Shown here: piece after piece, positions 55,379-64,000 of the stretch
How the letters are laid out: the number at the start of each line of letters is the position of its first letter
How positions within the stretch are numbered: the first letter of the stretch is position 1
From: Megaustenia siamemsis
Lineage: Eukaryota > Mollusca > Gastropoda > Stylommatophora > Ariophantidae
Direction: 5' to 3'
Assembly: GCA_032433765.1 (NCBI GenBank)
Contig: JAVIAB010000073.1
Coordinates: forward strand, 71,127,959-71,191,958
DNA: 64,000 nucleotides
The notes under the pieces: generated by a model
Database searches by the model: none
What the model was told of the DNA's origin: nothing
Seen by the model: only the letters and a program-made list of their open reading frames with translations
Made by a program: the position numbers and the translations under genes

Positions 55379-55480
55379 CTGTCCTTTATAGTCACTGAGG
55401 CTAATGTTTTTAAGACGATGGACGTCCATGAGTGTGAAGTCGTACAAAGAGGTTTTATCATTGTCTGGTTGATTGCAATC
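55379..55480 (-). CDS. Glutathione peroxidase exon 2
   Basis: Exon of 34 codons between a TTTCTTTCAAG acceptor and a CAG|GTACG donor. It encodes the conserved lead-in SLYDFTLMDVHRLKNISLSDYKGQ, which in GPx proteins directly precedes the beta strand carrying the catalytic selenocysteine. It starts with Asp-Cys-Asn-Gln-Pro; the Cys is an extra cysteine near the mature N-terminus whose role I cannot judge. Confidence 0.95.
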
Positions 55481-55804
55481 CTTGAAAGAAATTAACATCA
55501 AGAATAAGTATATAGGTATAGGGGTAATCCAATCATATCTGGTTGCTACTTGATAACTATAAGTATTTTGATACATCGATTCATTTTTATCCAGCACATT
55601 GATCAATGTTATATGTGTATGACATCACATCCATCAAGCTAGTCGAAGTATGATAACACATACAACGACTTTATCTAAGAATTCTGGCACATGGAAGAAC
55701 GTTATCGTGGCATGCAGACTTGTTGATAAACTTTCTTTAAAGCAATCTGGCACACCGATCAGATGTATCTACGTACAGTCGAGTCGTGTAACTTATTTTA
55801 CTTT

Positions 55805-56395
55805 AATCGTGTAAGATTATTATTGTCGCGTATCTATTAACTTTATCAATGTACTGTCGCATATCTATTAACTTTATCAATGTACTGTCGCATATCTATT
55901 AAATTTATCAATGTACTGTCGCATATCTATTAACTTTATCAATGTATTGTCGCATATCTATTAACTTTATCAATGTATTGTCGCATATCTATTAACTTTA
56001 TCAATGTATTGTCGCATATCTATTAACTTTATCAATGTACTATCGTATATCTATTAACTTTATCAATGTATTGTCGCATATCTATTAAATTTATCAATGT
56101 ATTGTCGCATATCTATTAACTTTATCAATGTACTGTCGCATATCTATTAACTTTATCAATGTACTATCGTATATCTATTAACTTTATCAATGTATTGTCG
56201 CATATCTATTAACTTTATCAATGTATTGTCGCATATCTATTAACTTTATCAATGTACTGTCGCATATCTATTAACTTTATCAATGTACAGTCGCATATAT
56301 GTTAAGGTTATTATTGTCACGTATCTATTAACATTATCTATTATTGTTGCGTATTTATTAACTTTATCTATTATTGTTGCGTATTTATTAACTTT
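55805..56395. repeat. 31-bp minisatellite in GPx intron 1, about 17 copies
   Basis: Unit TGTCGCATATCTATTAACTT plus TATCAATGTAC. Variant CTATCGT units recur at a five-unit spacing (56.04 and 56.16 kb). Confidence 0.96.
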
Positions 56396-56659
56396 GGCAG
56401 CCGCGATAGCTCAGTGGTTAGTGAACTGGACTACAAAGGATAAGGGGTAGTGTTCGATCCAAACCGACGGCTTCCGGGTTCACCCAGCATTAAATGGGAA
56501 CCGGATTTTTTTCTGGAAAAGTAAAGTGGCACGGGCGTAACACCGACCACATTACTCCAAAAATCATGTGCCGAAGGTCTGTATAATTTATGGTCACTAA
56601 TACCATATGCCCAATAAGCCACTTGGCGTGACGGGAGCTCTTTACTTTTACTTTTTTAC
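56396..56659 (+). mobile_element. tRNA-derived SINE-A inside the satellite array
   Basis: Flanked by TATTTATTAACTTT on both sides (56382-56395 and 56660-56673). GGCAGCCGCGATAGCTCAGT head, box B TGTTCGATCC, body, and ACTTGGCGTGACGG end with TTTACTTTTACTTT tail. Confidence 0.93.
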
Positions 56660-56673
56660 TATTTATTAACTTT

Positions 56674-57640
56674 ATCTATTATTGTGGCGTATCTACTAAC
56701 TTTATCTATTATTATTGTGTATCTATTAACCTTATCTATTATTGTGTATCTATTAACCTTATCTATTATTGTTGCGTATCTATTAACTTTATCTATTTTT
56801 ATTGTGTATCTATTAACTTTATCTATTATTGTTGCGTATTTATTAACCTTATCTATTATTGTGGCGTATCTATTGATTTTATCTATTTTTATTGTGTATA
56901 TGTTAACTTTATCTATTTTTGTGGCGAATCTATTAACGTTATCTATTATTGTTGCGTATCTATTAATTTTATCTATTATTATTTTGTATCAATTACCTTT
57001 ATCTATTATTGTGTATCTATTACCTTTATCTATTATTGTTGCGTATCTATTAATTTTATCTATTATTATTGTGTATCTATTACCTTTATCTATTTTTGTG
57101 GCGAATCTATTAACGTTATCTATTATTGTTGCGTATCTATTAATTTTATCTATTATTGTTGTGTATCTATTACCTTTATTTATTATTGCGTATCTATTAC
57201 CTTTATCTATTATTGTTGCGTATCTATTAATTTTATCTATTATTGTTGTGTATCTATTAATTTTATCTATTATTGTTGTGTATCTATTACCTTTATCTAT
57301 TATTGTTGTGTATCTATTACCTTTATTTATTATTGCGTATCTATTTCCTTTATTTATTATTGCGTATCTATTTCCTTTATTTATTATTGCGTATCTATTA
57401 CCTTTATTTATTATTGCGTATCTATTACCTTTATTTATTATTGCGTATCTATTACCTTTATTTATTATTGCGTATCTATTACCTTTATTTATTATTGCGT
57501 ATCTATTACCTTTATTTATTATTGCGTATCTATTACCTTTATTTATTATTGCGTATCTATTACCTTTATTTATTATTGTTGTGTATCTATTACCTTTATC
57601 TATTATTGTTGCGTATCTATTAACTTTTCAATGCTTAATT
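56674..57640. repeat. 26-30-bp minisatellite in GPx intron 1
   Basis: Units such as TTGCGTATCTATTACCTTTA plus TTTATTA, sharing the GTATCTATTAACTTTATC core with the 31-bp array on the other side of the SINE. The last 300 bp are a homogeneous 27-bp run. Open frames of up to 377 codons arise here by composition only. Confidence 0.96.
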
Positions 57641-58104
57641 CCTGGTAGAACCAAGTTTGTGGCAAAGACATTTTTAAAAAAATCAACTGTTATGTATCTA
57701 TTCACAACCCCTCATCAAACATCCCCCTTTCTCCAGATCAGCTGCCCCTCACTTCCTGGGATGACCCAAAAAAAAAGTGCAATTACTCATGAAAAAAATA
57801 CTCAACAATTTGTCTAAACTTTCTGGCACACTCATTGACTGTATTGAAGACCTCAGTCAAATAAATGAGTTTTAATTAAGCATTCCGATACATGCTTCAA
57901 CTGTCGAAGATTCCTAGCAAATCGATCAACTTTAATTAAGCATTCCAATACATTGATCAACTCCGTCTTACACAAACGGGTATATTTTAATCATCTTTGT
58001 CGAGGTATGTTGATACGTTTTTTTATCAATATCAGAAGGAAACGGCATCAAGTTGATATGACGGAAGCCTGCCCAGAAAATATTAATGGTTCTTGTTGTT
58101 TTCT
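57641..58104. other. GPx intron 1 DNA
   Basis: No feature recognised. Confidence 0.45.
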
Positions 58105-58440
58105 GCTTACATATCAGACCAAGTAAACACAACATCAGATCAAGTTAACACCATATAAGAACAAGTTAACACAATATCAAACCAAGTAAACACAATATCA
58201 GAACAAGTTAACACAATATCAGAACAAGTTAACACAATATCAGAACAAGTTAACACAATATCAGACCAAGTTAACACAATATCAGACCAAGTTAACACAA
58301 TATCAGAACAAGTTAACACAATATCAGACCAAGTAAACACAATATCAGACCAAGTTAACACAATATCAGATCAAGTTAACACCGTATCAGATCAAGTTAA
58401 CACAATATTAGACCAAGTACACAAAATATCAGATAAAAGG
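58105..58440. repeat. 21-bp minisatellite, about 15 copies
   Basis: Unit ACAATATCAGAACAAGTTAA plus C, with AGACCAAG/AGAACAAG variants. Confidence 0.95.
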
Positions 58441-58589
58441 ATCTTAAAAACAGACCATGTAATCACAATACTAAACCAATTAACCACAATATAAGCCAAG
58501 GTTATTACAATATTAGCCCAAGTAACTTTAATATCATATCAGTGACCTCAATATCCAACGACGCAAACACACTATAAGAATAAATAACT

Positions 58590-59040
58590 CCAATATCAGA
58601 CCAAGTGATCTCATTATCGGACCAAGTAACTCTAACATCAGACCTAGCGACCTCAATATCAGATCAAATGATCTCAATGTTAGACCAAGTAACTCTAACA
58701 TCAGACCTAGCGACCTCAATATCAGATCAAATGATCTCAATGTTAGACCAAGTAACTCTAACATCAGACCTAGCGACCTCAATATCAGACATAGCGACCT
58801 CAATATCAGACCTAGCGACCTCAATATCAGACCTAGCGACCTCAATATCAGACCTAGCGACCTCAATATCAGATCAAATGATCTCAATGTTAGACCAAAT
58901 AACTCTAACATCAGACCTAGCGACCTCAATATCAGATCAAATGATCTCAATGTTAGACCAAATAACTCTAACATCAGACCTAGCGACCTCAATATCAGAT
59001 CAAATGATCTCAATGTTAGACCAAGTAACTCTAAAACCAG
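58590..59040. repeat. 21-bp minisatellite with a 63-bp higher-order unit
   Basis: Three related 21-mers (CAATATCAGACCTAGCGACCT-type, ATATCAGATCAAATGATCTC-type, ATGTTAGACCAAGTAACTCT-type) cycle as a 63-bp block several times. All share the ATCAGA core of the neighbouring arrays. Confidence 0.95.
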
Positions 59041-59395
59041 ACTAAATAACTCTTAATATCACACCAAGTAAACACAAAACCAGACTAAATAACTCTTAAT
59101 ATCACACCAAGTAAACACAATATCAGACTAAATAACTCTTAACATCACACCAAGTAAACACAATATCAGACTAAATAACTCTTAATATCACACCAAGTAA
59201 ACACAATACCAGACTAAATAACTCTTAATATCACACCAAGTAAACACAATACCAGACTAAATAACTCTTAATATCACACCAAGTAAACACAATACCAGAC
59301 TAAATAACTCTTAATATCACACCAAGTAAACACAATACCAGACTAAATAACTCTTAATATCACACCAAGTAAACACAATACCAGACTAAATAACT
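59041..59395. repeat. 43-bp minisatellite, 8 copies
   Basis: Unit TAAATAACTCTTAATATCAC plus ACCAAGTAAACACAATACCAGAC, nearly identical copies. Confidence 0.96.
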
Positions 59396-59456
59396 GAGAC
59401 CAAGTGACCCTAATATCAGATCAATAACTGTTTTGGGTTTTTTTTTTAAAGAAAAA

Positions 59457-59582
59457 GTAGTGATGATTTTTATGATGATTTTTATGATGATTTTTATGAT
59501 AATTTTTATGATGATTTTATGATGATTTTTATGATGATTTTTATGATAATTTTTATGATGATTTTTATGATGATTTTTATGA
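59457..59582. repeat. 12-bp repeat (ATGATTTTTATG)n
   Basis: About ten copies of ATGATTTTTATG with small variants. Confidence 0.95.
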
Positions 59583-60269
59583 CACAACGAGTACAACAGT
59601 TAAGATAACACGTTTTTTTTTTCCCGGTTTTTTAAAAAAATAGAACCATGACACATAAAAATATGCAAACTAAATCAAATGGACACAAGAAAAAATACAA
59701 TTCCGTATAAATGATTGATTATTGGTTAATGAACTATTAATTGCTCACATCACAAAGTTGTGACTCGGAAGCTCTGAACCATAAGACCGTCGTCTGTTCA
59801 TCGTCTTCTTCTGCGACTGTTCACCTCCATCGTTCGTCTCCACAAGAGCACGGAGCGCAGGTGTGTTGTGGTTTATAACAAGCTGTGACATCTGCTATTT
59901 TTGACCCAATTATCCGACTTCAACAAGATTTTTAGGCATCGGGTTATCTTCCATTTTCGATCTCTACTCGATAGTTGAGGCTGGTTAGTCAGTCTAGATT
60001 CAGCTCGGAAAAGTGGCGCAAGATAAAGTTATTCTGACACTAGCAACAACCAGTTATGAGTCACTGACCACTTTGAGCAATGTATTGCTTTGTTCCAGGA
60101 CCCCATCGATATGATGCAATAGCTTTCTTTGTCTCGCAGTGTCTTCTGGAGATATCGATAAGATGATTTTTTGTTTCGTTCTAGCTGGTCGTAGTCTCGC
60201 TGACTGAGTTTGAACTTTGCGTTCGCTTCCTGATCTGAAGAATCCGGGTTCAAAACTCAGAAGTGGCGG
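59583..60269. other. GPx intron 1 DNA
   Basis: A stretch near 60.00-60.08 kb is loosely similar to 38.73-38.80 and 49.35-49.43 kb (a CAGCTCTGGTTTGCTG-like start and a TGACCACTTT end), perhaps an unnamed repeat. No gene. Confidence 0.3.
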
Positions 60270-60415
60270 ATTTTTTTTCTGGGAAAGTAAAGCGGCACGG
60301 GCGTAATACCAACAACATTACCCAAAAATCATGTGCCGAAGGTCTGTAAAATGTATGGTCACTAACACCATATTCCCTATACGCCACTTTGCGTGACGGG
60401 GGTACTTTACTTTAC
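60270..60415 (+). mobile_element. SINE-A 3' two thirds with a different head
   Basis: Body from TTTTTTTTCTGGGAAAGTAA to the TACGCCACTTTGCGTGACGG end is typical SINE-A. Upstream, instead of the family head, there is a different CCGGGTTCAAAACTC sequence with box-B character. Confidence 0.75.
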
Positions 60416-60424
60416 TTGTGGGTT

Positions 60425-62295
60425 ACGGCATTGTTTGGGACAGTACTGGGTCACTAGTTGTCAGTTCTTTGGAGATTGCAGCGAAGTTGATGCTCTTTAG
60501 TTTTCCTTTTCCGAAACCAGATATTCTTTTGTGCATGGGGTGGCTAGGGAGACTTTATATATTTCACCGCTTGTTGCATTACTTTAGTTTTCCGTCTGTC
60601 TTCTAATGGTTGTAAACCTATTACTGTTTTTAGAGTTTCGATAGGTGTAGATTTCATAGCACTAGCGATGATATGGGGCAGCCTGGTTTTGTGTTCTGTT
60701 AATTTTGCTAAGGTGTGATTTGGAAGCTGTAGCCAAGGCTGTGACTGCATACTCTAGGACTGGTCTTACTCTTCCTTCGTATAAGTCGTTAAAGATATTG
60801 ATGTCTGCTCCCCAGTCAGTTCCTGCCAATTTCTTCATAATATCTGTTCGTTTTCTGGCTCTTTTGTTTGCTTTGTCTATTTGATTTATGCAAGTTATTC
60901 TGTGATCCACGGTGACGCCAAGATATGTTGGATTTTGGTCAATAGGAAGTGTGTGGTCTTTTATTTTCAATTTTGCAGAGAGTGTCTTTCTTGATAGGCT
61001 GAAAATTGTGTATTTATTTTTTTATTAATTGGTAGTAACCAGGTGTTCGTCCATTTTTCAAGTTTTCCTAGAGTATCTTTCATTCTGGAGCTAGCCACTG
61101 ACATAGATTCTTCACGTGCCCATATCGCCAGGTCGTCTGCGTACATTGCTGAGCGTATTCAGGGTGGAATGTCTATCTGGGTGGAATGTCCATTACGATG
61201 CCATTTATTTTTTTTCTTCGTTCGCCAGCTTTTACCTCTGATGAAGCCCCTAGGGACTAGGAACTGAATTTTGCGTGTTAATCAATTTGTCCCTGGAAGC
61301 CGGGTGGTCCCTAGCTGCACAGGCAGATAACTCCGATTTTGGATATACTCATATTTTTCCGTCGATGAGTAATTAACGTTTCAAGCCGGGCCTCGCTGCT
61401 GAGGCCAGGGGTGGTTGCCGCAGAGAGAAATCATAAATAAAAATCCCAACCAACCGGAATTTGAACCCACAACCTCTCTGTCTCGAGGCCGGCGTCTTGC
61501 TTCGAGACCAACCAGTCACCCATTTATGTCATTTATGAAAATTAAAAACAGCGTTGGAGATAGGACTCCATCTTGTGGGACACCTTGCTCGATTCTGGCT
61601 TTCTTACTTAGCTGTCCATGTACTTGTACTCTGGCCGCTCTGTCTTGTAGGTATTGAGACATCCAATTGAATAAACGGCCTTGGATACCAAGTCTGAGAA
61701 GCTTGTTCTTTAATCCTTCTCTCCATACCCTATCAAAAGCCTTCTCCATGTCGACCCACACTGTCAGTGTGTGTTTCTTTTCTTGTAGAGCATCTTCCAT
61801 TTCCTGTGCGATGTAGATGATTAGGTCCTCAGTTGATCTGTGCTGGTGGAAACCGCTTTGTTGTGGTATGATTTGTTGTTTTGTCTCCAAATGCCACATG
61901 AGTCTTCTGTTGACCAGCCTTTTCATGAGTTTGCTTAGGCAGCTCAGTAGGCTAATTGGTCTGTAGCTACTTGGGTCCAGTGGGTCTTTTCCATGTTTGA
62001 GGATGGGCATCATAATGGTTTCTTTCCAGGTTGCCGGCATTTGACCTCTCTTCCAGCTGGCATGTATTATCCTTAGAAGCCGGCCCTTGGCTTTCTGTCC
62101 CAGTTTTATGAGCATTTCGTTGGTGATTCCATCTTTACCAGGGGAACTCTTGAGCTTCAATCCTTTGAGGGCTACATCTAGTTCTGTTGGTGTAAAGGTG
62201 GTCGTCTGGTGTTCTTCTAGTGCTAAAGGCATATGTTTTGCATCTCGGTTTTCCTTTGTTGCGGCTTTCTGTTGGTCTTTTGGAATGTTGAATGA
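60425..62295 (-). pseudogene. L-E-related Jockey-like LINE, reverse transcriptase, interrupted by SINE-C
   Basis: The minus strand, 61516-62232: LKLKSSPGKDGITNEMLIKL, SSYRPISLLSCLSKLMKRLV, STEDLIIYIAQEMEDALQEK, WVDMEKAFDRVWREGLKNKL and QGVPQDGVLSPTLFLIFIND. SINE-C then interrupts. Coding resumes at RSAMYADDLAIWAREESMSV (about 61.1 kb, YADD intact) after a small direct duplication (GACATTCCACCC twice). Next come NPTYLGVTVDHRITCINQID, RKRTDIMKKLAGTDWGADIN and the connection, ending PSHPMHKRISGFGKGKL and AAISKELTTSDPVLSQT. RNase H is missing. GPx intron 1, sense. Confidence 0.88.
61209..61519 (-). mobile_element. tRNA-derived SINE-C inserted in the LINE reverse transcriptase
   Basis: Flanked by CCATTTAT (61201-61208 and 61520-61527). 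The minus strand: GGTGACTGGTTGGTCTCGAA head with box A, box B GTGGGTTCAAATTCC, a GC-rich body (CTCAGCAGCGAGGCCCGGCT), and an AAAAAAA-type 3' end. It splits the codons of FINDING in the RT. Confidence 0.85.
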
Positions 62296-62439
62296 GGTGA
62301 ATAAAATTATATAAAAAGGTTGAGTGAGCTAACAATAGTAACATAAAATAGCTGAATATATACATTCCTGCAGTGTCACGTAAGCTCGTGAAAACAAAGT
62401 CAAGTAACTTTTGAAAAGATCAGCAAAACGAAACTAAAA

Positions 62440-62755
62440 ACAGAACTAACAAAGTAAAACGAAACAAAAAACAGAACTAACAAAGTAAAATGAAACAAAA
62501 AACAGAACTAACAAAGTAAAATGAAACAAAAAAACAGAACTAACAAAGTAAAACGAAACAAAAAAACAGAACTAACAAAGTAAAACGAAACAAAAAAACA
62601 GAACTAACAAAGTAAAATGAAACAAAAAACAGAACTAACAAAGTAAAATGAAACAAAAAAAAAACAGAACTAACAAAGTAAAACGAAACAAAAAAACAGA
62701 ACTAACAAAGTAAAACGAAACAAAAAACAGAACTAACGAAGTAAAACGAAACTAT
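62440..62755. repeat. 31-34-bp minisatellite, about 10 copies
   Basis: Unit AACAGAACTAACAAAGTAAA plus ACGAAACAAAAA, varying mainly in A-run length. Confidence 0.96.
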
Positions 62756-62774
62756 TTGTAGTTTAAAAAAAAAA

Positions 62775-62852
62775 GCTTTCTCTTCCCCTCTCTCTCACTC
62801 GCTCTTACTCTCTCTCTCACTCTCTCTCTCTCACTCTCTCTCTCTCTCTCGC
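62775..62852. repeat. (TC)n microsatellite next to exon 1
   Basis: Interrupted CT run that ends about 28 bp from the exon 1 donor; on the transcribed strand it is a GA run early in intron 1. Confidence 0.95.
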
Positions 62853-62879
62853 CCACATAAAGAAAACTACCATACTTAC

Positions 62880-62951
62880 CATCATAACGACGCCAGCATT
62901 TACGACTGTAGCTAGACCACATAAAATGGTCCACAGCTTGCCAGCGGCCAT
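62880..62951 (-). CDS. Glutathione peroxidase exon 1 (signal peptide)
   Basis: Exon of 24 codons starting at an ATG in good context (AACATGG) and ending at ATG|GTAAGT, a near-consensus donor. The peptide begins MAAGKLWTILCGLATVVNAG: a short charged start, a hydrophobic core and small residues near the probable cleavage site, as expected of a secreted protein. This start was chosen because the next exon already begins just before the conserved GPx core, and because a TATA box sits at the right distance upstream. Confidence 0.88.
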
Positions 62952-63010
62952 GTTGAAAGTATCTGTTTACACCCAATCACTCTGATGACAACCTAACAGC
63001 TGAAACGTCC

Positions 63011-63019
63011 CTATTTATA
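63011..63019 (-). promoter_or_regulatory. TATA box of the glutathione peroxidase gene
   Basis: The minus strand reads GTATAAATAGGG, a near-perfect TATA box, 60 bp upstream of the ATG. This predicts transcription starting near 62985 and a 5' UTR of about 35 nt. Further upstream a TGACGTGT half-CRE-like site lies near 63050. Confidence 0.7.
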
Positions 63020-63439
63020 CAAGTCTCCTGTTTGTTGGCTGCGTGCACACGTCACATGAGCGCAGTGAAAAGCATGATCAGGCCTGTGAACATAACAGGT
63101 TTATTGGACCTTTCCCCGAGCTATCAGCTGTTGCTTGTCAAATAAATTAGGACTTGTCCAGTAAATTAATGTCCTGGATAGATTAGATGTGTACAAAACA
63201 AGCTCCTAGTGATGTTGTTTTAAATTAGATTGAGAGACGCGCGTGAGAAAGGGCAGAGGGATGAGGTATGACAGATGGGACGATAATTATTAAGTCATAA
63301 TCTTAGGAAATTTACATTTTCAATTAAATAAATAATGTTAACATGTTCATGCAGGCGTTGGGTATTTAATCTTATACATTATTTATTGTTCTTTAATTTT
63401 AGGAAGAATGAACGGCCGAGTAATTTGGATTGAAAAAGT
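63020..63439. other. Upstream flank of the GPx gene
   Basis: Unique-looking sequence where further promoter elements would lie. No other gene seen. Confidence 0.4.
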
Positions 63440-63484
63440 TTGTGTGTGTTGAGTGTGTGTGATATATATGTGTGTGTGTGTGTG

Positions 63485-63535
<51 letters not shown>
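63440..63535. repeat. (TG)n and (TA)n microsatellites
   Basis: GTGTGTGT run then a 46-bp TA run. Confidence 0.97.
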
Positions 63536-63538
<3 letters not shown>

Positions 63539-63550
63539 TCCAGGCTTGAA

Positions 63551-63811
63551 AGTAAAAAAAAGTAAAGAGCCCCAGTCACGCCAAGTGGCGTATTGGGAAT
63601 ATGGTGTTAGTGACCATAAATTTTACAGACCTTCAGCACATGATTTTTGGAGTAATGTGGTCGGTATTACGCCCGTACCGCTTTACTTTCCCAGAAAAAA
63701 TACGGTACCCACTTAAGGCTGGGTTAACCCGGAAGCCGTAGGTTGGGATCGAACCCTACCTCTTGTCCTTTGTAGTCCAGTTCACTAACCACTGAGCTAT
63801 CGCGGCTCCAA
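63551..63811 (-). mobile_element. tRNA-derived SINE-A, full copy
   Basis: Head GGAGCCGCGATAGCTCAGTG, box B GGGTTCGATCCC, full body, the ACGCCACTTGGCGT hairpin and a TTTACTTTTTTT tail. Near-consensus. Confidence 0.94.
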
Positions 63812-64000
63812 CGGGCTTGAAAGGTGAAACAATAATTCTGACACCCGATGCATCGCGTAATATTTGCCTTGGAGCATGCAACATTTTTTTTCTCAAGAAT
63901 CCACAGAAATCCTTGACAAACCTGACGAACACTAAAATGGAATGGGTTGTATTAAGAAAGTATTGCCTATGTTTAGAGAGCAACATACTGATTCAGTTAT
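63812..64000. other. Non-coding DNA at the window edge
   Basis: Nothing recognised. Confidence 0.4.

Larger units (their letters stand above)
42395..62985 (-). other. Glutathione peroxidase gene (whole locus), selenocysteine type, secreted form
   Basis: Five coding exons at 62951-62880, 55480-55379, 50728-50597, 49782-49639 and 42904-42689 join in phase 0 to give 221 codons. Known family role: reduction of hydrogen peroxide and organic hydroperoxides with glutathione or another thiol. Seen: an N-terminal hydrophobic signal-like segment (residues 1-22); selenocysteine-position TGA at residue 69 in V-A-T-Y-TGA-G; Gln99 in the FPCNQF motif; Trp177-Asn178 in the WNWETFLVG motif, completing the U/Q/W/N tetrad; and the PGFGFVPNFQIFEK segment of the oligomerisation loop, which places it with tetrameric GPX1/2/3-type enzymes and not the monomeric GPX4 type. 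The signal segment suggests a GPX3-like extracellular enzyme. Introns measure about 7.4, 4.65, 0.8 and 6.7 kb and are packed with LINEs, SINEs and minisatellites. No coding lesion apart from the expected TGA. Very confident of the family; subfamily is inferred. Confidence 0.95.

Noticed and set aside
56684..57817. 377-codon hydrophobic open frame resembling a membrane protein
   Set aside because: The LLxLSIIVYLL pattern is a direct read of a 27-bp minisatellite, and a second frame (57273-57623) is equally open.
58534..59045. Leucine-rich-repeat-like frames on both strands
   Set aside because: Products of the 21/63-bp minisatellite; both strands are open with periodic residues.

Overview
The window is animal nuclear DNA: AT-rich, dense in microsatellites and minisatellites, full of non-LTR retrotransposon debris, with split genes and GT..AG introns. 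The LINE mix (RTE-like, Jockey/I-like with RNase H, CR1-like), tRNA-derived SINEs and a selenocysteine-type glutathione peroxidase fit a lophotrochozoan, probably a mollusc. That placement is inferred from family resemblance only.

One host gene can be read end to end: a secreted-type glutathione peroxidase on the minus strand, with five coding exons between 62951 and 42689. All introns are phase 0 with clean GT..AG borders. The spliced product is 221 residues. Its catalytic position is an in-frame TGA (50696-50698) exactly where the family carries selenocysteine, and the Gln, Trp and Asn partners are present. A TATA box lies about 60 bp upstream of the ATG and AATAAA signals lie about 270 bp past the stop. 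I could not see a convincing SECIS element. A second host-derived locus, at 36.7-37.6 kb on the minus strand, is a rhodopsin-class GPCR broken by stops and frameshifts.

The rest is mobile and repetitive DNA. For reference I name the families locally. L-A is Jockey/I-like with a (GATA)n tail: 7879-10969, 46465-49288 and pieces near 32.3 kb. L-B is RTE-like with an (ATC/GAT)n tail: 43788-46278, 51.2-52.6 kb and fragments. L-C is a second RTE-like family with a GATGAT tail: many 3' ends. L-D is at 16.8-18.8 kb. L-E is Jockey-like with an (AG)n tail: 1.5, 32.7-33.9, 34.7-35.1 and 60.4-62.3 kb. There is also a CR1-like fragment at 26.9-27.7 kb. tRNA-derived SINEs form at least four families; the commonest (SINE-A) has about twelve copies. 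Several insertions still show target-site duplications, so nesting order can be read: L-A in L-C, SINE-A in L-B, SINE-C in L-E, SINE-A in a satellite array.

Layout: 0-6 kb holds decayed LINEs and a transposase remnant. 6-15 kb has SINEs, L-A copy 1 and L-C. 15-25 kb has satellites, L-D, a LINE ORF1 and a long inverted repeat with Penelope-like character. 25-36.7 kb has an LTR-like module, a CR1-like piece, large simple repeats and L-E/L-A pieces. 36.7-38 kb is the GPCR remnant, 38-42.4 kb is sparse, and 42.4-63 kb is the GPx gene with repeats filling its introns.
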